A stretch of DNA of 64,000 bases from Enhygromyxa salina. Its GTDB lineage: Bacteria; Myxococcota_A; Polyangia; Nannocystales; Nannocystaceae. The position numbers and the translations under genes were made by a program. The notes below the pieces were generated by a model. That model did no database searches. It was not told where the DNA came from and saw nothing but the letters and a program-made list of their open reading frames with translations. Positions 19,735 through 29,647 of the stretch are shown here, piece by piece (positions within the stretch are counted from its first letter, which is position 1; the number at the start of each line of letters is the position of its first letter). The stretch spans positions 1 through 64,000 of the forward strand of contig NZ_PVNK01000152.1 in NCBI RefSeq assembly GCF_002994615.1. The letters are read 5' to 3'.

Positions 19735-20538
19735 GTGTCCACCCAAGACCGGGTCACCTGTACGATCGAGGCCGGCGTCGCCGAGGTCCACCTCAACCGC
19801 CCCGACAAGCACAACGGCCTCAATCCGGCGATGTTCGACGCGATCGTCGACACCGGCGAGCAGCTCCGGGCGGACCCTTCGGTCCGCGCGGTGATCCTCG
19901 CTGGCGAGGGCCCCTCGTTTTGCGCCGGGCTCGACTTCCTCGCGTTCATGGCCGGCGGTGAGGCCGTCCAGACCAAGCTGTTGAATTGGCGAGACGATCG
20001 CATCGGCAACCTCGCCCAGCGCCTCGCCTGGGTCTGGACCGAGGTCCCGGCCCCGGTCATCGCCGCCGTCCACGGGGCCTGCGTCGGCGGCGGCCTCCAG
20101 CTGGCGCTGGCCGCAGACATTCGCGTGGTCCACCCCGACGCCAAGCTCGCCGTGCGCGAGATCGTCTACGGGATGATCCCCGACATGAGCATCAGCCAGA
20201 CCCTGTCGCGGCTGGTCCGACTCGACGTCGCCAAGGAGCTGACCTTCACGGGCCGAGACGTCGACGGGCGCGAAGCCGCGCAGCTCGGGCTCGCAACCCG
20301 GCTGAGCGAAGACCCGCTCGCCGCGGCGCGAGCGATCGCCGAGCAGATCGCCGCTCGCTCCCCCCACGCCGTCCGCGCCGCCAAGCAGCTGTGGAACCGC
20401 GCCCCCCAGCTAGGCACGGAGGCCGCGCTGCGGCTCGAGACCGAGCTCCAGATGCCCTTGCTCGGCTCTCGCAACCAGCTCGAGGCCGTCCAGGCCCGGT
20501 TCATGAAGCGCGCGCCGAAGTTCGAAGACCCCACGTGA
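19735..20538 (+). CDS. crotonase-fold enoyl-CoA hydratase/isomerase family protein
   Basis: 267 residues from a GTG start. Crotonase fold: substrate/oxyanion segments SFCAGLDFLAFM (about 62-73) and HGACVGGGLQLALAADIRV (about 113-131), then AKLAVREIVYGMIPDMSISQTL. In classic hydratases the GGGCEL Glu and a later PEI Glu both serve in catalysis; here the first position is Gln (GGGLQL) while the second acid (REI) is kept, which fits an isomerase-type or other crotonase activity better than water addition. Cytoplasmic, acting on acyl-CoA. It follows Rpn copy 2 by 28 bases and precedes orn by 33, all rightward. Confidence 0.85.
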   Translation: MSTQDRVTCTIEAGVAEVHLNRPDKHNGLNPAMFDAIVDTGEQLRADPSVRAVILAGEGPSFCAGLDFLAFMAGGEAVQTKLLNWRDDRIGNLAQRLAWVWTEVPAPVIAAVHGACVGGGLQLALAADIRVVHPDAKLAVREIVYGMIPDMSISQTLSRLVRLDVAKELTFTGRDVDGREAAQLGLATRLSEDPLAAARAIAEQIAARSPHAVRAAKQLWNRAPQLGTEAALRLETELQMPLLGSRNQLEAVQARFMKRAPKFEDPT

Positions 20539-20571
20539 TCCGTGGGTGGGGGGTAGTACCATCCCTCGCCC

Positions 20572-21141
20572 ATGGCCGACGCACACCCCCCACTGATCTG
20601 GCTCGACATGGAGATGACCGGGCTCGACCCGGACACCGATCTCGTGCTCGAGGTCGCCACCTTGATCACCAACGCCGAGCTCGAGATCATCGCAGAAGGG
20701 CCCGACATCGTCGTCCATCAGCCCGACGAGGTCCTCGACGCGATGGGCGAGTGGTGCCGCGAGCACCACGGCGCCAGCGGCCTGACCGAGGCCTGCCGTA
20801 AGTCCACGGTCACCGTGGCCGAGGCCGAGCGCCAGACCCTCGCGTTCGTCGAGGCCCACTGCGCGCCCGGTCTGTCACCGCTGTGTGGCAACACGATCGG
20901 CCAAGATCGCCGCTTCCTGGTCCGGCACATGCCCACGCTCAACGCCTTCCTCCACTACCGCAGCGTCGACGTGACCACGATCAAGGAGCTGTGCGATCGC
21001 TGGTATCCCCAGCTGCCGGGGTCGCCGAAGACCGAGGCTCACCGGGCCCTCGACGACATCCGCGAGTCGCTGGCCGAGCTTCGCTACTACCGCGAGCACA
21101 TCTTCGTGCCGGGGACAGCGGCCCCTACACGTAGCGAGTAG
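20572..21141 (+). CDS. orn: oligoribonuclease
   Basis: 189 residues, full length for oligoribonuclease, the DEDDh 3'-5' exoribonuclease that clears two- to five-base RNA and pGpG. The signature acids are visible: D12 and E14 in [10 protein letters not shown], the middle Asp in [14 protein letters not shown], and the EAHRALDDI motif with catalytic His and Asp. The family-typical [12 protein letters not shown] and HYREHIF-like C terminus (YYREHIFV) are present. The 3' end overlaps the 3' end of convergent queC by 17 bases, so the stop codons lie in each other's coding sequence. Confidence 0.95.
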   Translation: MADAHPPLIWLDMEMTGLDPDTDLVLEVATLITNAELEIIAEGPDIVVHQPDEVLDAMGEWCREHHGASGLTEACRKSTVTVAEAERQTLAFVEAHCAPGLSPLCGNTIGQDRRFLVRHMPTLNAFLHYRSVDVTTIKELCDRWYPQLPGSPKTEAHRALDDIRESLAELRYYREHIFVPGTAAPTRSE

Positions 21142-21859
21142 GGTCGGCGACCCCGGCCTGCTCGAAGCCGGCCCGCCGCAGCGTGCAGCTCTCACACCGA
21201 CCACAAGCCAGGGCGACGCCCTCGCGCTCGACCGGGTCGTAACAGCTGACGGTCTCGGCGTAGTCGACCCCGAGCGCGAGCCCGCGCGCGATGATCTCGT
21301 GCTTGTGCAGCTCGATCAGCGGCGCGTGGATCTGGATGCCCTCGGCCCCGCCCGCCGAGACGCCGAGCTTGGTCGCGAGGTTCGCCGTGGTCTCGAACGC
21401 GGCGATGAACTCGGGTCGGCAGTCGGGGTAGCCCGAGTAGTCGACGGCGTTGACCCCGAGCCAGATGTCGCGGGCACCGACGACCTCGGCCCAGGCCAGC
21501 GCGTAGCTGAGAAACACGGTGTTGCGGGCCGGCACGTAGGTGCTGGGGATGTCGTCGTGACCGGCGCGGGCGCTCGCGCTCGGGACGTCGAGCTCGCTGG
21601 CCGCGACCAGCGAGCTCGCGCTCGCGACGAGCTTGCCGAGGTGGCCGAGATCGACGACCTCGTGGGCGACGACGCCGAAGCGCGCGGCCTGGCGTGCAGC
21701 TTGGCGCAGCTCAATCGCGTGGCGCTGACCGTAGGCGAAGCTCAGCGCGTGCACGCGCTGGCCGGCCTCGCGCGCGGCGATGGCCAGGACCGTGGTCGAG
21801 TCGAGCCCGCCGCTGAGCAGCACGATCGCGGGTGCGTCCTTGGGTTCACGTACGCTCAT
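21125..21859 (-). CDS. queC: 7-cyano-7-deazaguanine synthase
   Basis: 244 residues. QueC makes preQ0 from 7-carboxy-7-deazaguanine, ammonia and ATP in queuosine synthesis. The ATP pyrophosphatase loop SGGLDSTT is at residues 16-23, followed by the family segments [33 protein letters not shown] [11 protein letters not shown], and [18 protein letters not shown]. The zinc ligands are visible near the C terminus: SCYDP and ACGRCESC. No other queuosine genes are seen in the window. It overlaps orn tail to tail and precedes an EGF-like lipoprotein gene in divergent sense only after 21 bases (same strand, upstream). Confidence 0.95.
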   Translation of the reverse strand: MSVREPKDAPAIVLLSGGLDSTTVLAIAAREAGQRVHALSFAYGQRHAIELRQAARQAARFGVVAHEVVDLGHLGKLVASASSLVAASELDVPSASARAGHDDIPSTYVPARNTVFLSYALAWAEVVGARDIWLGVNAVDYSGYPDCRPEFIAAFETTANLATKLGVSAGGAEGIQIHAPLIELHKHEIIARGLALGVDYAETVSCYDPVEREGVALACGRCESCTLRRAGFEQAGVADPTRYV

Positions 21860-21880
21860 GGCATCACCTCGAAGACCGGC

Positions 21881-22219
21881 TCAGAGACCGGAGGTGGCAG
21901 TACAAAAATACGCATACATCTCGTTGGTGTAGCCCGGGTTGCAGGTACAAAAGGGCAAGCTCGTGTCGAGGTCGACGCCGCAGGCCCCGTTGCCGCCGCA
22001 ATAGATGCCCTTGCAGGGATCGACGAGGTCGACGCAGACCTGCTCGTCGACGATGCACTCGACGCCCTGGTTGCAGACGCTGCCCAAACACTTGCCCCCG
22101 GGGAAGCCGGCCGGCGGCTGCTTGTCCTCGACGTCGAAGCCGCTGTAGCAGCCCCCGAGCACCAGGCCCGGCACGAAGCCGACGAGCGCCGTGAGCAGTA
22201 GGGAGCGCGTGCGGGTCAC
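21881..22219 (-). CDS. small EGF-like lipoprotein
   Basis: 112 residues from a GTG start. The signal peptide TRSLLLTALVGFVPGLVLGGC ends in a lipobox at about Cys23. The mature part is Cys-rich, with a C-terminal module PCKGIYCGGNGACG and FCTCNPGYTN that matches an EGF-like fold (six cysteines in the expected order). Such small modules are common on the surface of myxobacteria. It lies 21 bases upstream of queC on the same strand, though functions look unrelated. The GTG is chosen because it gives a compact signal peptide; the frame is open farther upstream with shadow-like composition. Confidence 0.7.
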   Translation of the reverse strand: MTRTRSLLLTALVGFVPGLVLGGCYSGFDVEDKQPPAGFPGGKCLGSVCNQGVECIVDEQVCVDLVDPCKGIYCGGNGACGVDLDTSLPFCTCNPGYTNEMYAYFCTATSGL

Positions 22220-22294
22220 GACACGCGGGAGCTTAACAGACGTCGACAGAGCGCCGCCATGACAAAGGGCGCGCTCGGGTGCTAAACCTGGGTC

Positions 22295-23239
22295 GTGCTG
22301 CCCGGCACGCGCGCGAAGCTCGTCTGCCTCCCCGCGATCGTTACCTTGTTGGTCTCGAGCCCGGTGCTCGCGAGCGCGCCGCCAGCGTGGACCGACGGGC
22401 TCATTGACAGCTTGGGCGACAGCTTGGGCGAGCAACTCGCCAGCTTCGGCGACGAAGACATCACCCCCGAGTCCGCCAGCGAGGCGCGCTTCGGCATCGA
22501 GGAGGGCGGCCGCCAGCTGTCCGAGGCCGGCAACTATGGCGCTGCCGCGGAGCTGTTGTGGGCCAAGGGCATCGAGCTCGAGGATCCCGTCCTGATCGTC
22601 GAGGCCGCCGAGGCCTGGCGCGACCAGGCCCGGGCCGAGCGCTCGAGCGAGCTGGCCCAGACGGCGATCGATCGGGTCGCCCTCGCCCTCGACATGCTCT
22701 ACTTCCTGCGCGACGGCGCGACCTCGGAGCGCTGGCAGCCGATCGCGCCCCAGCACGTCACCACGATGATCGGGCGGGCCGAGGCGGTGGTCACCGACGC
22801 CAAGGCGCTGATCACCGAGCTCGAGCAAGAGCAGGCCGCGGCCGCAGCGGCCGCCAGCGCAGCCGAAGAGGGCAACGAGCGCGGTCCAGCAAAACCGGGC
22901 ACCGGCCTCATCGCTGGGGGCGCCGCGGCCATGGTCGTTGGTTTGGCCGGCGCCGGGATCGGCGTCGCCGGGCTCGCGCGCGGGGCCTCGGCACAGTCCG
23001 AAGTCGAGGATCCAACGGTCTACGAGCCCGAGCACAGCGCCGCCGCGGCCCGAGGTCGCAGCGCGAACGCGATGGCCGGGGTCGGCATCGGCCTGGCCGG
23101 CGTCGGTATCGGCGTCGGCGCGGCCCTGCTCGCGCTCGGGGTCAAGAAGCGCAAACAGGCCGACCTGGGCCCCTCGGCGACCTTCGTACCTGTGCTCGGG
23201 CCCGGCAGCGCGGGCCTCGGCGTCGTGGGGAGCTTCTAG
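22295..23239 (+). CDS. secreted/membrane protein of unknown function with two Gly-rich TM segments
   Basis: 314 residues from a GTG. A signal peptide (KLVCLPAIVTLLVSSPVLASA) leads into an acidic, helical, TPR-like region (about 35-190: RQLSEAGNYGAAAELLWAKG, LEDPVLIVEAAEAWRDQA) followed by two glycine-rich hydrophobic segments (GLIAGGAAAMVVGLAGAGIGVAG and AMAGVGIGLAGVGIGVGAALLALG). This architecture is frequent in myxobacterial envelope proteins. The next gene begins two bases after the stop, so the two are surely co-transcribed. No enzyme motif is visible. Confidence 0.65.
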   Translation: MLPGTRAKLVCLPAIVTLLVSSPVLASAPPAWTDGLIDSLGDSLGEQLASFGDEDITPESASEARFGIEEGGRQLSEAGNYGAAAELLWAKGIELEDPVLIVEAAEAWRDQARAERSSELAQTAIDRVALALDMLYFLRDGATSERWQPIAPQHVTTMIGRAEAVVTDAKALITELEQEQAAAAAAASAAEEGNERGPAKPGTGLIAGGAAAMVVGLAGAGIGVAGLARGASAQSEVEDPTVYEPEHSAAAARGRSANAMAGVGIGLAGVGIGVGAALLALGVKKRKQADLGPSATFVPVLGPGSAGLGVVGSF

Positions 23240-23241
23240 CC

Positions 23242-23631
23242 ATGAGCGTGACCCGTCTGATCACGATCGTTGCCCTCGCGCTCCCCTGCGTGCTCGCGCC
23301 CCCCAGCGCCCACGCAGCCGAAGAGTGCGGTCCACGAGCCTGCATCTCGGGGGCGAGCTGGTCCGCAAACGAGCAGCTCGACGACGCGACCCGCAGGCGC
23401 GAGGCCAAACGCAACCGCAAGCGCCCCGACGCGCAGCTGAGCGTGCAGCTCGACAGCGGCCGGGGCAGCGTGTTCGTCGACGGCGTCTGGATTGCCACTG
23501 CGCCCGCGCTCTACGTACCGATCAAGCCAGGCAAGCACGACCTCGAGGTCCGCGACGGTGAGCGGGTCCTCGCCCGCGGGGTGCTCACGATCCCCAAAAA
23601 GGGCGGCGAAGTGACCGTCCGCGTGCTTTGA
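23242..23631 (+). CDS. small periplasmic PEGA-like protein
   Basis: 129 residues. The signal peptide TRLITIVALALPCVLAPPSAHA is followed by a basic linker (TRRREAKRNRKRPD) and a C-terminal beta-structured stretch, VQLDSGRGSVFVDGVWIATAPA and KPGKHDLEVRDGERVLARGVL, that matches the PEGA-type fold often seen in surface or kinase-linked proteins. It starts two bases after the preceding membrane protein gene, pointing to joint function in the envelope. Confidence 0.65.
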   Translation: MSVTRLITIVALALPCVLAPPSAHAAEECGPRACISGASWSANEQLDDATRRREAKRNRKRPDAQLSVQLDSGRGSVFVDGVWIATAPALYVPIKPGKHDLEVRDGERVLARGVLTIPKKGGEVTVRVL

Positions 23632-23782
23632 TCTGCGTGTCCGGGTCCACGTGTCGTGGTCCGCCTGCGCTGCCCCCCGAGGTCGGCCGCGTGTTTGTGA
23701 GCCGCCGCATACGCACGGGCCGGGGTTGGCGCGCGCGCGAGGGCTCGCGTCCGTCGATGGTCCGTGGCAGCGTCTGCCTGTC

Positions 23783-24903
<1,121 letters not shown>

Positions 24904-24907
<4 letters not shown>

Positions 24908-26067
24908 CGAGGCCGCCCCGAGCAGGACCACGAGTTGCGATCGTCGGCGGCGGGACGATGGGCCTGGCCGCCGCCTGGGCCCTCGCGCGCCGCGGCGCGC
25001 AGGTCGAGCTGTTCGAGCGTCACGGGCACATCCATGGCCACGGCAGCCACGGCGGCCACACCCGGGTCATCCGCCACGCCTACCACGAGGGCTCCGACTA
25101 CGTGACGCTGGTCAGCGCGGCCGACCGAGAGTGGTCGGCGCTCGGCGAGCGCGTCGGAGCGGAGCTGCTCGTCCGCTGCGGCCTGCTCGAGTTCGGGGCC
25201 GCGGGCGATCCCGAGTTCGAGGCCGCCCTCGCGGCCCTGCGCGAGCACGAGATCCGTCACGAGCTCATGACCGGAGCGGCCGCTCGAGCCCGCTTCGGTC
25301 TGCGGGTCCCAGACGAGTGGCCCGCGTGTCTGTCACCGGACAGCGGCTACCTGCGCGTGACACCGTGCCTCGACGCCCTCCGCGATGAAGCTCGGGCCCA
25401 CGGCGCAAAGCTCCACTACGGCGCCCGTGTACGTGAGCTTGTGTCGGGCGGCGACCGGCCTCGGCTCCTGCTCGACGAGGGCACCGTGGTCGCGGCCGAT
25501 CACATCGTCGTCGCGGCTGGGGCCTGGTCCAAAGATCTGCTCGGGCACGCGCTCGAGCCCGAACCCCTCCAGGTGCTCAGGCGCGTGCTCGCCTGGGCCC
25601 GCGCGGACGAGCCCGGTCGCGCACGCCTGCGCGAGCTCCCGGTCTGGGCCGCGTTTGTGCCCGAGGGCTTCTTTTACGGCTTCCCAGCCAACGACGAGGG
25701 CGTGAGCGGGTTCAAGCTCGCGTGCCACTGCTCGACCGATCCGCGGCTCGCGTTCATGAACGAGCCCGTCGACCCGGAGACCGTCGACCGAGCGGTGCAC
25801 GAGCTCGACCTCGAGCCGCTGCGGGCCTTCTTGGCCCGCTACCTGCCGGACGCGGGGGAGATCTCGACCACGAGCACCTGCCTGTACACCAACACCGCCA
25901 GCGGTGATTTCTGGATTGAGCGTCACCCGGGGGACGAGCGCATCGTGATCGCGGCCGGGTTCTCGGGCCACGGGTTCAAGTTCGCCCCGGTGATCGGCCT
26001 CGCGCTCGCCGAGTTGACCCTCGACGGCCGCAGCGAGCTCGCGTTGCCACGATTTCGCCGACAATAG
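24904..26067 (+). CDS. FAD-dependent amine oxidase of the sarcosine oxidase/N-methyltryptophan oxidase family
   Basis: 387 residues, MSOX/MTOX family. The FAD dinucleotide fold is at residues 11-33 (VAIVGGGTMGLAAAWALARR), then HGGHTRVIRHAYHEG which is the family loop, the CLYTNT motif whose Cys carries covalent FAD in this family, and the C-terminal GFSGHGFKFAPVIG. It oxidises N-methyl amino acids or related secondary amines. The GTG start overlaps the tryptophan dioxygenase stop, which makes a tryptophan derivative a reasonable substrate guess (N-methyltryptophan is the substrate of the E. coli relative SolA). A hairpin follows the stop. Confidence 0.85.
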
Positions 26068-26070
26068 AGA

Positions 26071-26096
26071 GGGTGGGGCTGAACCTGGCCCCACCC
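26071..26096. terminator. hairpin after the TDO/oxidase pair
   Basis: GGGTGGGGC and GCCCCACCC form a 9-bp GC stem with an 8-base loop, starting three bases after the stop at 26067 and lying between convergent genes. No long T-run follows on either strand, so it would be a weak or factor-assisted terminator. Confidence 0.5.
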
Positions 26097-26160
26097 CCAA
26101 AGATCGCGAGGAGTCTTCTGTTGTTATCGACATGGACCGCCGCGGGGGCGGTCCGTGGGT

Positions 26161-26685
26161 TCAGTAGTTCGGAAAGCCGCCACGGTCGGTGGACCCTCCA
26201 CGATCGCTGGACGGTGTTCCGCTCGGGGTTGCGGGCTCCTCGCTCGGCTTGGACACGGATGGGCTGCTCGGTGGCATCTTGCCCGGTGCGTGGGGCATCG
26301 CCGGTGAGCTGCTGACCGCAGGCGGAGCCGAGGGCGTGGTCGAAGGAGCGGTGCTCGTGCCCATCTCCTGCCTGGGCTTGGGTAAGGGACCACGGTTCTT
26401 GCGAGCCATCCGACGGATCATCCGTCGGAGGGATTTGGCGATCGCGTGGCCAGTGGGCAAGACGACCGCGACGGTCTCTTCGTTCTCTTTTTGGACGACG
26501 ATGGTGTGTTTGCCGACGACGAGACGAATGCTCTTTTCGCCGGTTCGGTGAAACAGATCGAGCGCTCCATCGAGGACCGGGTACCAGGCGTGGTCGCCGC
26601 GGTATTCGCGCGAGTCGCCCTCAGCGACGACGGCCTCGATGCCGGCTGCGATGGCGAGATGATCGATATTGGCTAGAAGACTCAT
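26161..26685 (-). CDS. Roadblock/LC7-like small protein with Pro/Ser/Thr-rich tail
   Basis: 174 residues. Residues 1-95 are compact and alternate strands and helices (LANIDHLAIAAGIEAVVAEGDS, SIRLVVGKHTIVVQKENEET, VAVVLPTGHAIAKSLRRMI), a pattern I associate with Roadblock/LC7-type modules, though this is a fold-level impression. The rest is a low-complexity tail rich in Pro, Ser and Thr. A good ribosome binding site (AGGAAAGG) precedes the ATG, and a short GGGCTT/AAGCCC hairpin (26708-26724) lies in the leader. In myxobacteria such proteins pair with MglA-like GTPases or regulate polarity, but no GTPase is adjacent. Confidence 0.55.
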   Translation of the reverse strand: MSLLANIDHLAIAAGIEAVVAEGDSREYRGDHAWYPVLDGALDLFHRTGEKSIRLVVGKHTIVVQKENEETVAVVLPTGHAIAKSLRRMIRRMARKNRGPLPKPRQEMGTSTAPSTTPSAPPAVSSSPAMPHAPGKMPPSSPSVSKPSEEPATPSGTPSSDRGGSTDRGGFPNY

Positions 26686-26957
26686 GGTCTACCTTTCCTG
26701 GAAGTGCGGGCTTATCGCAAGCCCACCTCAGCATGGCCCAGTTTTTGACCGGCGCCAGTGGAGCCGGAGTCGAGAGCTTTCGTTGGACCAGTGATAGGTG
26801 AACGCGATCTGATGGTCACCACTGTACGACCGCGTACGCTGCCGACCATGCTTTGCTGTTGTACGTGACGCAGATCTAGAGGGTTACAAGCGAATGGCCG
26901 TCGCCAGCGAGCTTGGATCCTCATGGTCACCGAATCATCACACGTTCGCGCGACAGG

Positions 26958-27788
26958 TCACCCCGAAAACCTTACGCCCGAGCGATCGCGGCGTAAAGTC
27001 AAGAGCCCGACCTCGGGTCGCGACGCGACGCGCAAGGGCGTGACGGCCGAGCCGACCCCGTGGGTGACGTGGAGCCATGGGCCGTCGTTTTCGTAGCGAC
27101 GCAGGCCACGGAGATGTCGGAGCCCGAGTCGAGCCATGAGCTTCTCGGTCAGGCGAGGCACATAGATCTGACCGCCGTGCGTATGGCCGCTGACACACAG
27201 ATCGATGTTGTGCCCGAGCTCGAGCACCTCACCGACGCTCTCGGCCTGGTGTGCCAACAAGACCCGCGTGCCGAGCTCCGGAACCCCATTCAGGGCCTCC
27301 GCCGGCCGATGACGACGCGTCACGGGGTCGTCGAGGCCGATCAGGTGTAGCGGCGCGCCGCGAAGCTCGATGGTGTGGTGGCGGTTCTCGAGGTGGGTGT
27401 AGCCCACGGTTTCGAGCTCGCGCGTCACCTGGCCCGCGTCGACCAGGTGATCGTGGTTCCCGAGCACGAAGTATGTGCGCTCAGTCGGCAGGCCCGTGAG
27501 CAGCGTGCCCAGGCGCGAGAGCGGAGCTGCGCGGCGGCTGGCAAAGTCACCCGTCAGCAGGCACAGATCAGGGGCCGCTCGGGCGATGAGCTCGACGGCG
27601 TTGCGGATCCGCTGGTCCGGGGTGACCACGCCAACGTGGACGTCGCTGATGTGCCCGATGCGGAGCCCGTCGTGACCGGGCGCGAGCTGGGGGATCCATA
27701 CGGTCCATTCGCGCAGGCGGACCTCGGTGTCGAGACCGACCACCCGGCGCACGGACTGGCTGGCGCTGTACAGGCGCGGGGCGGCCAC
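26958..27788 (-). CDS. calcineurin-like metallophosphoesterase
   Basis: 276 residues from a GTG; a TTG at 27827 is also possible. All five metallophosphoesterase blocks are present: HISDVHVG (46-53), LLTGDFASRR, VLGNHDHLVD, LLAHQAESV, and SGHTHGGQIYVPRL. The arrangement is that of the YkuE/YaeI-type phosphohydrolases, which often act on lipid headgroups or unknown phosphoesters with two metal ions. The usual N-terminal membrane helix is missing, so the enzyme may be soluble. The gene is divergent from the transporter operon at 27864 with about 75 bases between. The 272-bp gap downstream to 26685 shows nothing clear beyond the small leader hairpin. Confidence 0.85.
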   Translation of the reverse strand: MAAPRLYSASQSVRRVVGLDTEVRLREWTVWIPQLAPGHDGLRIGHISDVHVGVVTPDQRIRNAVELIARAAPDLCLLTGDFASRRAAPLSRLGTLLTGLPTERTYFVLGNHDHLVDAGQVTRELETVGYTHLENRHHTIELRGAPLHLIGLDDPVTRRHRPAEALNGVPELGTRVLLAHQAESVGEVLELGHNIDLCVSGHTHGGQIYVPRLTEKLMARLGLRHLRGLRRYENDGPWLHVTHGVGSAVTPLRVASRPEVGLLTLRRDRSGVRFSG

Positions 27789-27863
27789 CCGGCAACCATG
27801 GGGCCCCTGGGCGTCGACGCAAGGCAAATTTTTCCGTGACCCAATGTGGGTTAGCGTACCTCG

Positions 27864-28127
27864 ATGACCTCGACCCGCTCGAAGTGGGGGAGCCGCCTGG
27901 CGGTGCTCTACTTCACGCTCGCCACCGCCGCGTTGGTCTGGCCGATCTATCCATGGCTGGGCAACCGCGTCGAGCCGCGCCTGCTCGGCCTGCCCTTCTC
28001 GCTGGTCTGGGTCCTGGCGGTGATCGGCAGTAATTTCGCGGTCCTGGTCGTGCTGTATCGACTTCGACTGATCGACGACCACGAGGACAGCCCAGATCTG
28101 GACCCCGGCGAGGGGGGCGACCCATGA
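27864..28127 (+). CDS. DUF3311-type small membrane subunit of an SSS transporter
   Basis: 87 residues with two transmembrane segments (LAVLYFTLATAALVWPIYPWL and SLVWVLAVIGSNFAVLVVLYRL) and an acidic C terminus. Small two-helix proteins of this kind are encoded directly before sodium:solute symporter genes and are thought to belong to the transporter. The stop overlaps the ATG of the symporter by four bases (ATGA), which supports a tight stoichiometric coupling. Confidence 0.8.
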   Translation: MTSTRSKWGSRLAVLYFTLATAALVWPIYPWLGNRVEPRLLGLPFSLVWVLAVIGSNFAVLVVLYRLRLIDDHEDSPDLDPGEGGDP

Positions 28128-29647
28128 AGCCCCTGGCCGCGGGCGTGGTGTTCGCCTACCTGCTGATCGCGCTGATCGTCGGCGTGGTCGCCGGGCGCAG
28201 GGGCCGAGGCGGGACCGACGACTTCGTCGCGGGCGAGCGCGCGTTCGGCCCGCTGGTCATGTACTTCGTCGTCGGCGCGACGATCTTCTCGGCCTACGCG
28301 CTGCTCGGGACGCCCCAGCGGATCGTGGCCAAGGGCTCGGACGCGTTCTACGTCCTCGCCTACGGCGCCGTCGGCCTGGTCCCGCTGTTCTTCTACGGCG
28401 CCCGGGTCCGACGGATCGGCGCCCGCGAGGGCTTCGTGACCCAGGCCGAAATGTTCGCGGCGCGCTTCGAGAGCCCGGCGGTCAGCGTGCTCATGGGCGC
28501 CGCGACGCTGGTCGCCTTCGTGCCCTACCTGGTCATCCAGCTCAAGGGCGCAGGTCTCGTCATGCACGCGGTCACCGGCTGGCCCGAGCAGCTCGGCGCG
28601 GCGCTCGTCTACGGCGTGGTCCTGATCTACGTGCTCGCAGGGGGCGCCCGCGGGGTCGGGTGGACCAACGTGATCCAGGGCATCGTCATGCTCGCGGCCG
28701 TGTGGGTCATCGGGATCTGGCTGCCGACCACGCTCTACGGCTCGGTCGGCGCGATGTTCGACCGCGTGGTCGTCGAGCACCCCGAGTACCTCACGCTGCC
28801 GGGGCCCGAGGCCAAGACGCCGGTCACGCGCTACAGCTCCGAGATCCTGATGTCGATCCTCGGCTTTGCGATGTGGCCGCACATGTTCATGAAGTGCTTC
28901 ACTGCCCGCAGCGCGCGCCTCGTGCAGCTCTCGGTCGTGTTCTACCCGAGCTTCTTGTTCTTCATCCTCCCGCTGATGTTCCTCGGCTACGTCGCCGTGC
29001 TCAGCGGCGGCCCGGCCGACGACTCGGTCCTGCTGTGGCTCGTCGATCTCGTCCAGGGCGAGGCCGCGCACCCGCTGCTGTTCGCGTTCGTCGCCTTCGC
29101 CATCCTCGCGGCCTCGATGTCGACCGGTGACGCGCTGCTCCACGCGGGCGGCTCGATCATGGTCCGCGACGTGCTGCTGCCGCTCGAGTCGCGGCCGCTG
29201 GGGCGGGCGCTCCGTCGGGCGCTCGGTCGATCGCAGCAGCCGCTGCGCGAGGACGACCTCGGTCAGACGCGGGCGATCCGCGTGGTCGTGATCGTGCTCG
29301 CGCTCGTCAGCTGGGTCCTGCTCGGCAACAGCGGCGGGATCTCGATCGTCGATCTGCTCCTCCTGGCCTACTCGATCCCGATCCAGTTTCTGCCGGTCGT
29401 GATGTTCGGGCTGTACTGGAGCCGTGCCAACGGCGTTGGCGCACGGGCCGGGTTGATCGCGGGCTTGACGACGGTCGTCGGGCTGTTCGTGATCCAGAAG
29501 ACCGCGCCGGGCCTCGCAGCGACGCTCAACCCGCTCGAGCTGGAGATCGGCCTGATAGGGCTTGTCGTCAACACGCTCGCCATGGTCATCTTCTCGCTCG
29601 CAGGCCCGCGACCCCACGCTGCCCTGCTTCGCCGCTTCGAGCTATGA
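28124..29647 (+). CDS. sodium:solute symporter (SSS family)
   Basis: 507 residues with about thirteen transmembrane segments. SSS family features: GTDDFVAGERAFGPLVMYFVVGATIFSAYALLG at the N terminus, GFVTQAEMFAARF, YVLAGGARGVGWTNVIQGIVML, and the sodium-site region AILAASMSTGDALLHAGGSIMVRDV. The small DUF3311-like partner upstream and a lipoprotein gene downstream both overlap it by four bases. Probably imports an organic solute with Na+; the nearest named groups are the pantothenate/monocarboxylate-type symporters, but substrate cannot be assigned. Confidence 0.85.
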   Translation: MKPLAAGVVFAYLLIALIVGVVAGRRGRGGTDDFVAGERAFGPLVMYFVVGATIFSAYALLGTPQRIVAKGSDAFYVLAYGAVGLVPLFFYGARVRRIGAREGFVTQAEMFAARFESPAVSVLMGAATLVAFVPYLVIQLKGAGLVMHAVTGWPEQLGAALVYGVVLIYVLAGGARGVGWTNVIQGIVMLAAVWVIGIWLPTTLYGSVGAMFDRVVVEHPEYLTLPGPEAKTPVTRYSSEILMSILGFAMWPHMFMKCFTARSARLVQLSVVFYPSFLFFILPLMFLGYVAVLSGGPADDSVLLWLVDLVQGEAAHPLLFAFVAFAILAASMSTGDALLHAGGSIMVRDVLLPLESRPLGRALRRALGRSQQPLREDDLGQTRAIRVVVIVLALVSWVLLGNSGGISIVDLLLLAYSIPIQFLPVVMFGLYWSRANGVGARAGLIAGLTTVVGLFVIQKTAPGLAATLNPLELEIGLIGLVVNTLAMVIFSLAGPRPHAALLRRFEL

